Made by a program: the position numbers and the translations under genes | Part shown: piece by piece, positions 12,176 to 23,982 of the stretch | How the letters are laid out: every line of letters begins with the position of its first letter | Numbering within the stretch: the first letter of the stretch is position 1 | Origin: Ichthyophis bannanicus | Taxonomy: Eukaryota; Chordata; Amphibia; Gymnophiona; Ichthyophiidae | Assembly: GCA_033557465.1 (NCBI GenBank) | Contig: CM066032.1 | Coordinates: forward strand, 52,240,955-52,304,954 | DNA length: 64,000 bases | Direction of reading: 5' to 3' | The notes under the pieces: generated by a model | What the model was told of the DNA's origin: nothing | Database searches by the model: none | Seen by the model: only the letters and a program-made list of their open reading frames with translations

Positions 12176-12470
12176 GCAGTTGCAGCGGGTGCATTATGTA
12201 TTCACAGTTAGGGCAGATGCACTCAATGCTTCCTACTGCAGAGGTGGAAAGGGCACATATGACAGCACCTGGTAAAGTACCATCCATTGTCCATGTCCCT
12301 TCTCCACCCAAAACTACCTGGTGCGGTGCACATTACCACTCATTGTCATGCCACCGCACTTGTGTGCTAATTTGCATGCTAACTGCTTAGTACACTTTAA
12401 TTCACAGGACCCATGCAAAGTAAATTTATAAGAGGTGCCTAGTTAAAGCTCATCTTGGTGTGCCTGTATT
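12176..12470. other. Target sequence left of L1-A; no gene seen
   Basis: Low-complexity-free sequence with several GCTAAT/CACTTTAAT-like blocks that recall the small transposon at 23,440-23,622, but the similarity is weak. It continues at 17,881 across the L1-A insertion. Confidence 0.4.
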
Positions 12471-12483
12471 AAGCTTATTTTAT
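12471..12483. repeat. Target-site duplication of L1-A, 3'-side copy
   Basis: AAGCTTATTTTAT, identical to 17,868-17,880. It directly abuts the T-rich (poly-A on the minus strand) end of L1-A. Confidence 0.92.
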
Positions 12484-12918
12484 TTTTATTTTTTTTTAAT
12501 TATAGTTTTTATTCATTTTGAACACATAAAGCAATAGTATAAACGATCATGACATAGAAGGATACAAGCAGATGCTATTGATCAAAATAACAAAACAATA
12601 CAATAACTTTAACAAGACAGTACAATAACTTTAACAAGAACCAGTATCAGTCCATGCCAGCACACCGCCCCCCCACCCTCCGTTCAATGTGGTTACAGCA
12701 GATACCATTCCACAAGGTAGACTCCACCAATCGCCTCCACTAAACATAATTTTGCAGAGCTGTCCCTTTCTTACTCAGTTTACCAGACCATGGGTTTTTA
12801 GCTATATAGAGCTCTTCGTAGGTCTTGTGTAGGATTAAGAGACTCCACCAATGCTCAAAACAAGCTTTGTCAAGATTCTTCCAGTGTATTAGAACTATTT
12901 TAAGCGCTATCCCGAGCA

Positions 12919-15900
12919 TTAAGTCCAGTAGTTACTATCCCATTTCATCAAAGTAGGTTCCAGAGCTATGGATTTATATATTACTATCCGATAAGTGATA
13001 GGAGTTTGTAGGTTGAGGATTTGTGATATGCGTTCCCATACTCTGTTCCAATATATTTCCAGGGATTTACAATGGAACAACATATGCGCCAGTGTCCCAA
13101 TTTCCATGTTACAGGACCAACATCGATTTCCCTCCTGCAGTGTCCATTTCATTTTCTTGACCGGTGTAATATGCGCCCAATGTGCTATAAAGTACATAGA
13201 TTGTGTGAGAGACGCAGCTCTTGTGATACGTATTTGAGTTCCCCAAAAAGTGTCCCAACTCTCTGGAGTCATATCTTCACCGGTTTCAGTAGCCCACACC
13301 GACTGTATCTTAGTGCATATCTTGTCACTTTTGGAACGGAGAATCGCGACACATCTTGAAACAGCTTTAGTATCTGTTTGCAATTCTTGGAGCTTCTGTC
13401 GCAGTGGCCATCCGGTACGTATCAAAACTGGTGACACACCCGCTTTGCTCAAGCAGTGTCGAAGCTGACACCATTGGAAATAGCATGCGTTAGGCAATCC
13501 AAATTCCGTTCTTAATCTGTCAAAGGTTTTAAAAGCATTTCCACTGATCAGTTGTCCGATGGTTATAAGATCCTGTTCCACCCATTTTTTCCATAAGACA
13601 GGCTTCCCTCCGATGATAAAGCGCGGGTTCAGCCACAAGGGCATATCTGCGGCGAAGTCTTCACCTCCATCGATACATGATGCCAATAGTCGACAGGCAA
13701 GCTGTGTTTCCCGCATAATAGCATTATGCGGTATAGTCAGGTCTACTACTGTGCCAACCATCAGCCGTGCAGGTAGGGGAGAATGTATAGCACGCTCCAC
13801 ACTCAACCATCTAGGTCCCTTATCCATGTCTTCAGTGTCGACCCATTGAGCACCTTGTTTTAGAATAGAGGCGGTGTGCAGCCAACCGAGATCTGGGAAA
13901 TGAACACCTCCTTGTGCACTAGGCAACTTCAATTTCCAGGCGGCTATTCTAGGTACTCGGTTGTTCCATAGGAAAGCTATCAGCTGACTATTTATTTTCT
14001 TATAGAAAGCTGACGGGAATCGCAAGGGGATCATACTTAATATATAGCTGAGTTTAGGTACCAACATCATTTTTATCGTCTCTAGCCTGCCCTACCAACT
14101 CAAGTGTAGGGGGGTCCACCTGCAGACGTTATCATGTACAATTTCTTGACACGTCCTAATGTTGATTGCTATAGTCTCCTTCAAAGTGGTACCATAGGTC
14201 ACGCCCAGATATCTAAAGGACGACTTCTCATATTGAAAGGGGTATCCACGCGCCGTTTCTTCGTTGACCTGTTCATTCAGTGGAATGATTGATGTTTTAT
14301 TCAGATTTACTTTATATCCGGATATCGCTGAATAAGCATCTATGAGCTGCAGTGTTTCAGGAAGGTCTGATGGTTGCAGGAAAATGAGCAGGTCATCTGC
14401 ATATGCTGATAATTTACAGGGACCATCCGCTAACTCAATTCCTTTTATGCTTTCCTTCTGTCGGATCGCTATTAGTAAGGGTTCCAGGGCTAAATTAAAG
14501 AGCATCGGAGACAGAGGGCAACCCTGTCTGGTCCCTCTTTGCAACTGAAAAGGGGCTGAGAGGTGTGAGTTAACCGCTATTCGAGCTGTGGGTTTGGTAT
14601 ATAACAATTCAATGCTTTTTAGGAACTTCTCTCCTATCCCAAACCACCGCAGAGATCGAAATAAAAAGGACCATTCCAGTCGGTCGAAGGCTTTTTCGGC
14701 ATCCAATGCTAGCCCTATCAGGGGCTCGGCCTTAGTCTTGGCAGATGTCAGTACATGTGCCAATAATCTCCCATTATCTGTAGTGGATCTGTTTTGTATA
14801 AATCCACATTGATCTTCATGTATCAAATCTTTTAAGATTCGTCCTAATCGGTTAGCAAGCACTTTAGCATAGATCTTATAATCAGAGTTTAGGAGGGAGA
14901 TGGGTCTGTAGTTCTCTATCTTTTGTGGATCCCTGCCCGGCTTCGGGTGAATTACCACCACAGCCTCTGCTAAGGCACCAACCTCTGGGGATTCATCGTG
15001 TAGGCCACTGTAGTAGATCTGTAGCATGGGAGCCAATTGAGTATAATATTTATTATAAAATTCCAGTGGAATGCCATCTGGACCAGCGGCTTTGCCACGA
15101 GCCATCTGCTTGATCGCATCTTGTATTTCGGTTACAGAGATCTCTTGTTCCAGCGTTCGGCTTTGATGACTGGTCAGTGTGGGTCCTACTATATTGGAGA
15201 CAAAATCTTCAAAGGCTTTGTCACTACATTGGGTATCCGATCGATACAGTTCCTCATAGAATTCTTTACAGCGGTCTAGTATTTTGTCAGATCTCAGCAG
15301 AAGGCCCCCGGTTTTGTCTTGCATCGCGGCTATAGAGGTCTTGCTGGTCTTTGGTTTAAGTTGCCGAGCTAACAGGGATCCAGAGCGGTTGCTTTCATAG
15401 TAGTATGTACTACGTTGTAGCTGGATGCTACTCAGTGCTTCTTTGTTGAGGATAGTATTGTACTGGTATCGCAATTTTTGGAGTCTAATCAATATCATTG
15501 AGTCAGCTCTTTTGGCAAGTAGTCTTTCCCCGGCTTTTATTTGGAGTTCCAGCTCATCTTTTTCTTTTTTCCTGGCTTTACGCCGCCTAATGCTATAGGT
15601 GGTAATGTGAGCTCGCATTGTCGCTTTAAAACCTTCCCACCAGCTCCAAATGGAGGTATCAGCGGGTGTGTTATACTTAAAATAGGTCTCAATTTCCCCA
15701 GACAGTAGATGTATAAGGGAGTCATCTGCAAGTAGGGATTTATCAAATGTCCATCTAGGTGGAACGTGTTGTGTACAGTTGGTATCCAGCACTAGGGAGA
15801 TAGCGGCATGATCCGATACCGTTGCAGCATATATCTCTGCGGTCAGCACTTGGTGCATCAGCTCTGTGGACAGTAGGAAGAAATCGATCCGTGTTTGGGT

Positions 15901-16497
15901 GTTATGTGGGATGGAGTAAAATGTGTAGTCTCTTTCTTGGGGATGAAGTAGTCGCCATGGGTCTACCAGATGGAGCTCTGCTATGATTCCTTTAAGAATT
16001 GCCTGCGATTTGACTTTGTCTACGGCTCGATAGGGTGTGCGATCTAAAAGTGGATCCAAAATGACATTAAAATCGCCCCCTAAGATGATATTGGTTTGAG
16101 CTGCGGCTGTGACTTCTTTAGCTGTCAGTTTAAAAAAGTTAGGGTCGTCTAGATTGGGTGCATAGATATTAAAGAATGTATAAAGCTGTTGATTTATTTT
16201 CATAGTCACTCTGGCCCATCGACCCAGCGGATCAGTCTGTGTGTCTGTAATGGCGGATTGCAGGAATTTGCGTACTAATATTATAACCCCCCCTTTGCGT
16301 TGTGCGGCAGAGGCCGAGGCCGCCACTTGAAAATATTTAGAGGTTACTTTCTGAGATTCGGTATCTGATAAATGTGTCTCTTGTAAGAGGGCAATATCCG
16401 CTTTTTTTTGTTGACAGTACGCTAGGATCTTCTTTCGTTTGACAGGGCCAGTAATACCTTTTACATTCAATGAAAGTATTAGGAGGTCACCAGACAT
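12919..16497 (-). pseudogene. L1-A ORF2: endonuclease-reverse transcriptase, one internal stop
   Basis: This frame encodes 1,192 codons from MSGDLLILSLNVKG, interrupted only by a TAG at 14,092-14,094 where related elements have the second Trp of LSWW. The N-terminal apurinic endonuclease domain shows Asn11, QETH with Glu40, GGDFN near residue 140 and SDHAA. The RT domain has [38 protein letters not shown] and YADD at about residues 699-702. A cysteine-rich C-terminal motif (CWSCN..GTLAHMLFHC) follows. The true C-terminus appears shifted out of frame after 12,925. It would nick DNA and reverse-transcribe its own RNA, but the stop lies before the C-terminal domain. Similar elements L1-C, L1-D and L1-E are in this window. 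Confidence 0.93.
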
Positions 16498-16869
16498 CAG
16501 TACTGGAATGAGCTATCTTATAGGTGAAATCTATCTAGTGGATAGGTCTGCTGTGCGCTTGCACTTTTCGTGTATGCGGAGGGTTTTGCACCGGACTGGA
16601 CTGATACAGATAACTGCACAACTGGCAAACATAGTATCGCTAAGGTGAACACAATCCACTTAAACAGTAACCAACCCCGACCTCCCATTGCCACCCATAC
16701 ATTTCAACAGAAATATCTGGCTATTAAATCTAATTAGAACAACAAAATTGCAGTCAATGAGGTGTTTATCAAGGCTTAAAGGCGTTCTAAAATTTGCGAG
16801 AACGCACGGCCGCACCCCCTGAGTGTATGTTGAGTTCTCTACGCAGTGAGAGAGACCATAATATTGACC
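16498..16869 (-). other. L1-A inter-ORF spacer
   Basis: 372 bases between the ORF1 stop and the ORF2 start, with no open frame of its own on the element strand. Confidence 0.7.
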
Positions 16870-17728
16870 TCAGGTTTCCATACCACATTTTTCTTGGAGG
16901 AAAGTTTTCAATTTTTCAGCTTCAACAAAATTCCTCGTTTCATTATGCAGCGTGACCCGCATGGTTCCTGGATAGTATAGCCCGTATCTTGCCTGTGCAC
17001 TTTGTAGCATGGGTCTGCAGGCCAGCAACACTTTCCTCCGATCTACCGTCTGCTTGCTCAAATCTGGATAGAGTGCCACTTTGTGTCCTTGAATTTGCAG
17101 CGATCCAGCTTTCCGTGCAGCTTGAAAAATCTGTAGGACCTGTGGGTATCTCAGTACCTTCATTATGAGAGGGCGTGGATATCGGGTATTTTCAGCTTTG
17201 TGTGTGGGGATTTGGTGGGCCCGTTCCAGCTCAAAAGGCCTTGCAAAGACAAGCTGCAGCATCTCTGGTATGGTTTTTTCCAAAAATCCGATCGGATCTG
17301 TGCCTTCGGCGCCTTCAGGGACTCCAACTAGTCGGATATTATTTCTACGGGATATCACGGTTGTTTTGATCTTCAATCTGACTTTCTATGTGCCGGACTT
17401 GTTTGACCAGAGGGCCCAACTGCTCTAATGCAGCGCCATGCTTTTGGGTTTACAATTCAACTGCGCTAAGTCGAGTGGTGATGGTGAGGAGTTTCGCTTT
17501 TACCTCCAGTAAGTCTTCTTGGATCATGTTCAGTGAACTAGAATTAGCTGCAATCATTTCTTTAACGCATTTCAATTCCTGCAACACTTTGCGTAGGCCA
17601 CCGGCAGTCATTCCCTCCTTCTCTCCCGCGGCCATTTTCTGTGGGGAACCTACTTCGGGTTTAGATCGTTTCGCTGCTGAGCCGGATCCCTGTGGAAATT
17701 CCAGCCGGGCAGGCTTCAGGGACGCCAT
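16870..17728 (-). pseudogene. L1-A ORF1: RNA-binding chaperone protein, broken
   Basis: Begins MASLKPARLEFPQG (ATG at 17,726-17,728). The N-terminal ~95 residues lead into a coiled-coil-like stretch and reach a TAA at ~17,450. The same frame then continues to EDQNNR, after which a frameshift near 17,355 is needed to enter the RRM-like core (SRRNNIRLVGVPEGAEG, PRPLIMKVLRY) and the C-terminal domain (YPDLSKQTVDRRK). Domain order and length match L1 ORF1 proteins, which trimerise and coat the element RNA. One stop and one frameshift make it non-functional. Confidence 0.88.
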
Positions 17729-17867
17729 CCAGCTATATTCCAGTGTTATTGATGTAGGTAGGGGGTACAATCTTCAATTTAATGCCGAGATAAGTTCAGA
17801 ATTCTTGGGCAGCAACGGGAGCAAAAATTCAGGCGTCCATTCTGTTCAGTGGCTAGCTCCGCCCCCG

Positions 17868-17880
17868 AAGCTTATTTTAT
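17868..17880. repeat. Target-site duplication of L1-A, 5'-side copy
   Basis: AAGCTTATTTTAT, identical to 12,471-12,483, directly after the GC-rich 5' start of L1-A. Confidence 0.92.
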
Positions 17881-18680
17881 AATAGTGCCTACTTATCGCT
17901 CTAAAATACCAACAAAAGTGGCCTAATGTCTGTCTACGTTGCTGGCAATAGATATTTGCAGCAGCCTCATAAATTCTAGTATTTTATAATCTACACGTGT
18001 AGCGTGTGCCGTGATGCTAATGTGCAAATCTTTCTGCCGGTTGGTAGTTTCTAAGAGGCCACTTACTGGTATACAGCCTAGGGGTAGATTCTGACCCATG
18101 TTTAGTCCTGGGCGGATGTAAAATCCCCGCTAAAAGTCGGGCTCGTATTCCCACCCAAGAGTTCCCCGCATGTACTGTTGAGATGTGTAGGGAGCTCTGG
18201 TCGGGGACAGGAAGGGGCGGGCCAGAGGAGGAAGAGGACGGGGAGTAGGCGGAACCCTGACCCTGGATGTACAGGACCGATGCTGGTGTTGGCCCTGTAC
18301 ATTCAGGGTCAGCCATCTACATGGGGAATAAGTTCCCCTGAGGTTCATGGCGGACAGCAGCAGGATGGGAGAGAAGGTGAGAAGGGGCAGACAGATCCCA
18401 TGGTGGGAACAGGTGATTTACTGCAGCACTGGTGATTGGGACTCTGGCCTGGAGCTGCGGTGCCATGCAGGAGCCAGGCTGAGCTAGTGGGCCAGAGCTC
18501 TGGACGTCCGGAGTGCCTGAATTTGAGTACGTCCTGGATGTACAGGCCCTATGCTGCGATTCTGCTCCCACGGAGCTATCTAGCCCACGTGAGAGCAGAA
18601 TCGAGTGCATCTTCGGGCCACCCAGATTTCTGGACATCTGGACGGCCCGGACATTCACCTATAGAACTGGTCTCCATGTG
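17881..18680. other. Moderately GC-rich region, no gene recognised
   Basis: Short overlapping frames on both strands share no recognisable domain. The segment 18,260-18,560 repeats the phrase GGATGTACAGG and near-inverted versions such as CCTGTACATTC, so it may be an eroded repeat rather than unique DNA. Confidence 0.4.
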
Positions 18681-18961
18681 TTCAGCCTCTGAATACTCCT
18701 GCTCTTCACCGGACAAGATCCACTATTGGGGGTAGAAGCAGGAGCTGCAAGCCCTCCCCCCCACTCCCCTTCCAAGGCAGGATCCTCCCATAGACCAGCT
18801 TTAAAAGGAAGCACAATGCAGAACAAAAGCCTCTTCAGCCTCTGAACACTCCTGCTCTTCACCAGAAACGATCCACCATTGGGGGTAGAAGCAGGAGCTG
18901 CAAGTCCCTCCCACTTCCCCCTCCAAGGCAGGATCCTCCCACAGACCAGCTTTAAAATGAA
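18681..18961. repeat. Tandem duplication, ~130-bp unit at 153-bp spacing
   Basis: TTCAGCCTCTGAA begins at 18,681 and again at 18,834. Each is followed by matching blocks TCCTGCTCTTCACC, TTGGGGGTAGAAGCAGGAGC, AAGGCAGGATCCTCCCA and GACCAGCTTTAAAA, with a handful of differences. Just downstream (18,980-19,015) a CCCGCACCTGGC..GCCC..CTGAGGGCC block resembles part of the 5' leader of L2-E at 36,208-36,237. Confidence 0.85.
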
Positions 18962-19094
18962 GCATGCCTCCAGGCATGCCCGCACCTGGCAGGCCCACGT
19001 CTGAGGGCCCTTTAGCGAGGACCTGAGGAATGATATCAACTAGCACCGAAGCAGCCACCTGATATTAAACAGTAAATGAATCCAGTGTCGCTCA

Positions 19095-19385
19095 CCAAAA
19101 GATTTATTTATTATCTTGTTTTCTATACCGCCTTTTCCTTCAATCAATTGGTTTACATTATGTAATCACTACAAGCAGGTACTGGATACATTCCCTTGTC
19201 CCCAAAGGGCTCACAATCTATGTGTACCTGAGGCAATGGAGGGTTAAGTGGCTTGCCCAAGGTGTGCCTATAGGACTAGAAACCCCAGTCCCTCTGGCCT
19301 GAGATTGCTGTCCTCAGGTGGGAATTGCACTCTCAGCCCTCCAGCCTGAGATATGATGTCTTTAACCACTAGGCCACTCCTCCCT
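19095..19385 (+). repeat. MIR/L2-tail-like SINE or LINE 3' fragment
   Basis: Starts with a TTTATT-rich run and TATACCGCC, contains GGGTTAAGTGGCTTGCCCAAGG, and ends TTAACCACTAGGCCACTCC. The last two blocks are the well-known conserved core/tail of MIR and L2 3' ends (GTTAAGTGACTTGCCCAAGG; TTAACCACTA). A reverse-oriented piece of the same block sits at the hinge of the palindrome at 40,731-40,757. Confidence 0.7.
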
Positions 19386-19589
19386 GATACTACAACAACT
19401 AAGGAGGATCAATGATCTTTATACAAGGTACTCACGAGAATCATTGTATCATTTTGTAAACAAACTGTAATTCAGTGTATCTATAGTGTCCACAGTATCA
19501 CTACACCCAAATGCTACAACACTTTGTAAGTTATAAACATAAATGATAGTTACTATTACTGCCTAGCTGGCAAATGAAACATCAGCTGT
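19386..19589. other. No recognised feature
   Basis: AT-rich sequence between the MIR-like repeat and the L2-B leader. I see no gene or repeat. Confidence 0.4.
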
Positions 19590-19867
19590 TCCTAAAATAC
19601 TTCAAAACCCGCATGCCCTAACTCACCCCTCCCTTCTCTATCTTTACGTACAAATGTTTCTGGTTTGATTAGAAACAATTTTTGCATTTACACATCGTCT
19701 GATCAGACAGAAATTGTATCCTTGCTCATCTCATTGCTAAACGGCTTTCCCCATGAGATCTAATTCCATCCCAGTAACCTCAAACCCAATCATCCTTAAT
19801 ACTAACTACTACACACCCCAGGTACAAATCATACACACCCCAAAAACACAACATAACCCTCCTAAAG

Positions 19868-20125
<258 letters not shown>

Positions 20126-20230
20126 CCCTCCATTGTACAATACCAACCACAACTACAAAGCAAACTTTAACAGACTGACCAGTATAAGAAGAAACAGGAC
20201 CACCATATACCTCCAGAAGTCAGCCTGCCC

Positions 20231-20907
20231 AAACTGAAACACCTCACATGCTACTATGCCAATGCTAGGTCCATAAGAAACAAATTACTGATCTTTCAGG
20301 ATCTACTTTCAGACTACACCCCTGACATTTTATGTATTACCGAGACATGACTGAATGAAACAGATTCAGTGTTAATCAATCAACTGAAGAGCCCAGGATA
20401 TGAAACATTTCATACCCACAGATCATCAAAAAAAAGGAAGGGGGTGGTACTCATTGCTGCAAAAGAATCCCTGAAAGCCTCCCTAACAACCTCCGAAAAC
20501 ATAGACAACATGGGTATCTTAACAATTGGCATAAAACAATACCACATAGGACTAATCTACAGACCAGCTGACTTAAAACCTGATTAGACACAATAATTGA
20601 ACTCCTCGGTAACACAACTGAATCTAAACCTCTAATACTACTTGGTGACTTTAACTTACCCTCCTTGTCTCAGACCCACACAGAGACCTTCCTAAACACC
20701 ATATCTCAGATGGACTACACCCAAATCATCAACAAAAGGACCCACCACAAAGGGAATTCTCTAGACCTAGTCTTCCTACCCACTCACCTCAACGTCTCAC
20801 ATGACACCTCCATGCTAGAAATTGATCACCACCTCATAAAACTCCAACTCCCTTTCATGATACCACTCTCTCTAGAACTACACCCCTGTGACACTTTAAC
20901 AGATTAA
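20231..20907 (+). pseudogene. L2-B endonuclease domain remnant
   Basis: Read across stops and shifts, this gives the landmarks of a LINE apurinic endonuclease: YYANARSIRNK (Asn), ITET followed by a stop where Trp is expected, LLGDFNLPSLS at ~20,640, and LEIDHHLI at ~20,820 in place of SDH. The domain is split by at least two stops (near 20,348 and 20,585) and a frame change. It is non-functional. Confidence 0.8.
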
Positions 20908-21248
20908 AAAAAATTCAACAAAGAAGAATTCCTGAGCCAAACAATTCAGAATCGAATACAAAACCTTGAAGACACCATATCAGATTGGAATTCCATGATC
21001 TCTAATGCTGCTATATCAAATTCACCCCACACTCCACACTCTATAAGACAAACACGACATAATGTACCATGATTCCAACCAAAAATTAAACAAATAAGAG
21101 CAGAAATATGCAAAGCCGAACATAAATGGAAAAAATCTAAATCCAAATCAATCTACCTAATCAATCAATCTACCTAAATAATTTTAAACGATACAGAGAC
21201 AGTATTAACACAGCTAAGAAAAATTGCTACCCCAACCTATTAAATACA

Positions 21249-22165
21249 TTGTTAAACCGCCCAAGAGAACTCTTTGCAATTGTGCAATCTTTAACAAAAA
21301 ATAGTGCAAACAAAATCTTGAACAACCATGTAATAGCACCTCAAATCCGGACTAACTATTATAGGGACAAATTAAAGCACAAGACACTCCCTGAAATGGA
21401 GTGTCCTTCCCACATCACACCTTGGTTCACATTTTACCACTTAACTAAAGACGTACTTAAAAATATCTTTTCCAAACTAAACACCACCACATCCTATCTA
21501 GATCCATGTCCAGTAGGCTGGATAAAAGCCTCCTTTGCAGAACTAGTCTCATTTATCACCCCTATCATCAACCTCTCACTTACGAATGGGTACCTACCAA
21601 TTACACTGAAACACGCTCAAATCCAACCGATTCTAAAAAACAAAACCACTGACATATACGCCCCTACGTCATACAGGCCAATCTCAAGCCTCCGACTCTT
21701 GTCAAAAGTTATGGAGAAAATCGTCCAAATCCAACTACAGGACCATATAGATGCCTCCGCCCAACTGGATGAACAGCAATATGGATTTCGCCCGTTCCAT
21801 GGGGTGGAAATGCTCCTCACTGTTCTAACTGACACCCTTGCAAGAGGCATTGACAATACAAAAAATTCATTTTTGCTCATTTTCCTCGACATCACTGCAG
21901 TTTTTGATATTGTTAACCATCAAAGAATGCTAAACAGGCTTAAGCACATAGGGATCAAAGACAACGTCCTAAAATGGTTCACATCATACTTATCTAATAG
22001 ATCACATGCAGTTAAAATAGAACATCAAATCTCTGATACCTATAAACAAGAACAAGGTCTTCCCCTAGACTGCGCCCTTTCTGCCCTACTCTTTAACATT
22101 TATATCCAACGTATATCGTCCATCTTTAAAGATTTCACGTAAATTATCATATTTACGCGGACAAT
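21249..22165 (+). pseudogene. L2-B reverse transcriptase domain, mutated
   Basis: The open stretch 21,249-22,142 holds RT blocks in order: SYRPISSLRLLSKVMEKI, QQYGFRPFHGVE, LIFLDITAVFDIVNH (motif A) and SALLFNIYI (motif B, with the preceding VPQG changed to LPLD). A frameshift at ~22,140 then leads to IYADNIMLYLPW, so the second catalytic Asp of YADD is Asn (AAT at 22,163-22,165). Loss of motif B and of the Asp would abolish polymerase activity. Confidence 0.85.
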
Positions 22166-22361
22166 ATAATGCTATATCTACCATGGGGCAACTTAAACCC
22201 ACCAATCCAATTACTTGCTGACTGCCTCTCGGAAATCATCAAATGGCTAGATCACAACCTTTACATCAATTTCTCAAAAACTGATGCCATGTTTGTAACA
22301 AGAAGTCAAAACTTCTCCCCCCCCCCCCCCCTCAACGATTAGAATCAATGATTTTAACATT

Positions 22362-22990
22362 TTGGTTAAAAATAAAGTTAAATACCTAGGGATAATCATT
22401 GACCATTCCCTTAACTTTACATCTCACATTGCACAAACAACCAAAAAGATATTCTTTAAACTCAAACTTTTAAAACAACTCCACCCTCTACTTCACCCTT
22501 ACGACCTTAGATCAGTAATACAAGCAATGATCATGCCACACCTTGATTTTGCAAATACTATCCTGCAAGGCATAACAAAACAGGACTTAATACGCCTCCA
22601 ACTAGCTCAAAATGTTGCAGCAAGAATAGTCAGGAACACTAACTCCACCGAACACATCCCACCAACACTCCGGGCACTCCACTGGCTACCAATGCAAAGT
22701 CGTATAAAATACAAAATTATTGTCACAACATTCAAATTAATTAACCACATTTCCCATCGTACCTTGCCATACCTATCACCAAACAAAAAACAACCGCAAC
22801 CAACTCAAAGGAAAGAAAAACAAACTTATGATTCCAAGTGATTTTAGGAAAGCCAGACAAATAACTAGCAACTAGGCCTTCTCTTACATGGCCTCTTACC
22901 TCTGGAACACTCTCCCTGACCACCTCAGAGAACAAAGCGACCTACAAACCTTCAGAAAGAACCTCAAAACACATATATTTGCCCTCAACT
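22362..22990 (+). pseudogene. L2-B C-terminal domain remnant
   Basis: Encodes KVKYLGIIIDHSLNFTSHIA, IMPHLDFANTILQG, QLAQNVAARIV, LRALHWLPMQSRIKYK and, after a stop near 22,841, ASYLWNTLPDHLR and LQTFRKNLKTHIF. These are the conserved C-terminal blocks of L2-type ORF2. A 14-base C-run at 22,320-22,333 lies just upstream and marks a frame change from the RT. Confidence 0.85.
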
Positions 22991-23281
22991 TTGGCACTCT
23001 TGAGCAACATAATACACCAGTAACTTCCCCCCCCCACCCCTAATCTATGATACCCCACTCTACAACTGTATTGTAAATAGTTAACTTGAGTTTGATTACG
23101 TTTCTGTCATTGTTAAGCAGGCAATGCATTAAAATCAGTTTCATGTACATAGTTCTCCTCTGTTCCATGTACTTGGAGAATACAACTGTTCGTGCACTCT
23201 TCAAAATGTTAATTGTAAACCGCAATTGATCCTTGGAAATTGCAATATAGAAATTGTTTTGAAATATAAATAAATAAATAC

Positions 23282-23439
23282 AGGGGAAAGATTTCTTATC
23301 CCACCTTCTTAGTGTCATGAGGAATCAGAGAAATAGAAGGGGGCTTCTTGTCATGTGGAGATCTACTTTTAGAAGTGGAGACAGGGTTTTGAGTTACTCA
23401 AGGGACTCAAAAGAGTGTTTACTGGTGTTTGAAACTGTG
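23282..23439. other. Probable intron sequence of the host gene
   Basis: Unique-looking sequence between L2-B and the small inverted-repeat element, upstream of the first exon at 23,742. No gene is seen in it. Confidence 0.4.
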
Positions 23440-23622
23440 AGGGGCATGTTTACTAAACCCCGTTAGCTAATGCCGCCTCAGTGTGTCCTGTGCTCTTTGC
23501 GTTTTTGGACTGTGCACGCCCCCAAGAGATACTGCATAGCATTTGCAGCTAATGTGGCGCTATTTGCACAAAGATGGCGCATTAGCAGCTAAAGCCTAAC
23601 ACACTTTAATAAACACACCCCT
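23440..23622. mobile_element. Small non-autonomous DNA transposon (MITE-like)
   Basis: 183 bp with imperfect terminal inverted repeats: AGGGGCATGTTTACTAAA at the left and the reverse complement of AGGGGTGTGTTTATTAAA at the right. The interior is also partly palindromic (GCTAATGC.. and ..GCGCATTAGC). No coding capacity. A clear target-site duplication is not visible, so the superfamily is not assigned. Confidence 0.6.
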
Positions 23623-23741
23623 AGCCATCTCAAGATGGACCTTTCAAGGTCACGCATGATATCATCTTTCCTCATTTCATGATGTGCTGGGATTCATGTT
23701 GTTATTTTCCTTCACAGTGTGTTGCATTGTTTCTTTTTTAG

Positions 23742-23982
23742 GGTGGTGCTGTACTTGGACCAGGGAAGACAATAGAAAATCCTCAAGAAGCTCTTCCTAC
23801 CTCAGTGTATGTCAAGTATGGAAGGCACAGTCGTGGAGATTGCCGATATAAATCTGACTTGAGTGAGTGGTACAATGGGATAAACAAGCCAACCTTTTTC
23901 ATCCGTGTGATTGGTGCTGATAGATCCCTCCTGCAACTGGGATCGGACAGGGGAGGCGAGTTCAAAACCTGCCCCAACTATG
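23742..23982 (+). CDS. Host-gene exon (unidentified), 241 bp
   Basis: An open segment preceded by a pyrimidine-rich tract and AG (TTTCTTTTTTAG) and followed by GTAAGC. It encodes 80 residues plus one base, starting GGAVLGPGKTIENPQ and ending GGEFKTCPNYG, with a compact basic/aromatic segment YVKYGRHSRGDCRYK in the middle. The splice phase (one base of a Gly codon) matches the next exon exactly. The sequence looks conserved and unlike the surrounding retroelements. I do not recognise the protein family. The first and last exons are not in the window, as far as I can see. Confidence 0.72.

Larger units (their letters stand above)
12484..17867 (-). mobile_element. Full-length L1/Tx1-like LINE (L1-A)
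   Basis: A 5.4-kb minus-strand element flanked by a perfect 13-bp duplication. It starts (right side) with GGGGGCGGAGC and has a short 5' leader, ORF1 (17,728-16,870), a 372-bp spacer, ORF2 (16,497-12,919) and a 3' UTR ending in an A-rich tail. The 3' UTR has a G-rich tract on the element strand (12,668-12,680). Both ORFs are broken by a few stops and shifts, so it is full length but inactive. The protein motifs resemble the L1/Tx1 group of fishes and amphibians. Confidence 0.93.

Noticed and set aside
18017..18735. Several overlapping ~70-113 codon frames on both strands
   Set aside because: Composition reflects GC-rich repeats. No start context, splice structure or domain supports any of them.
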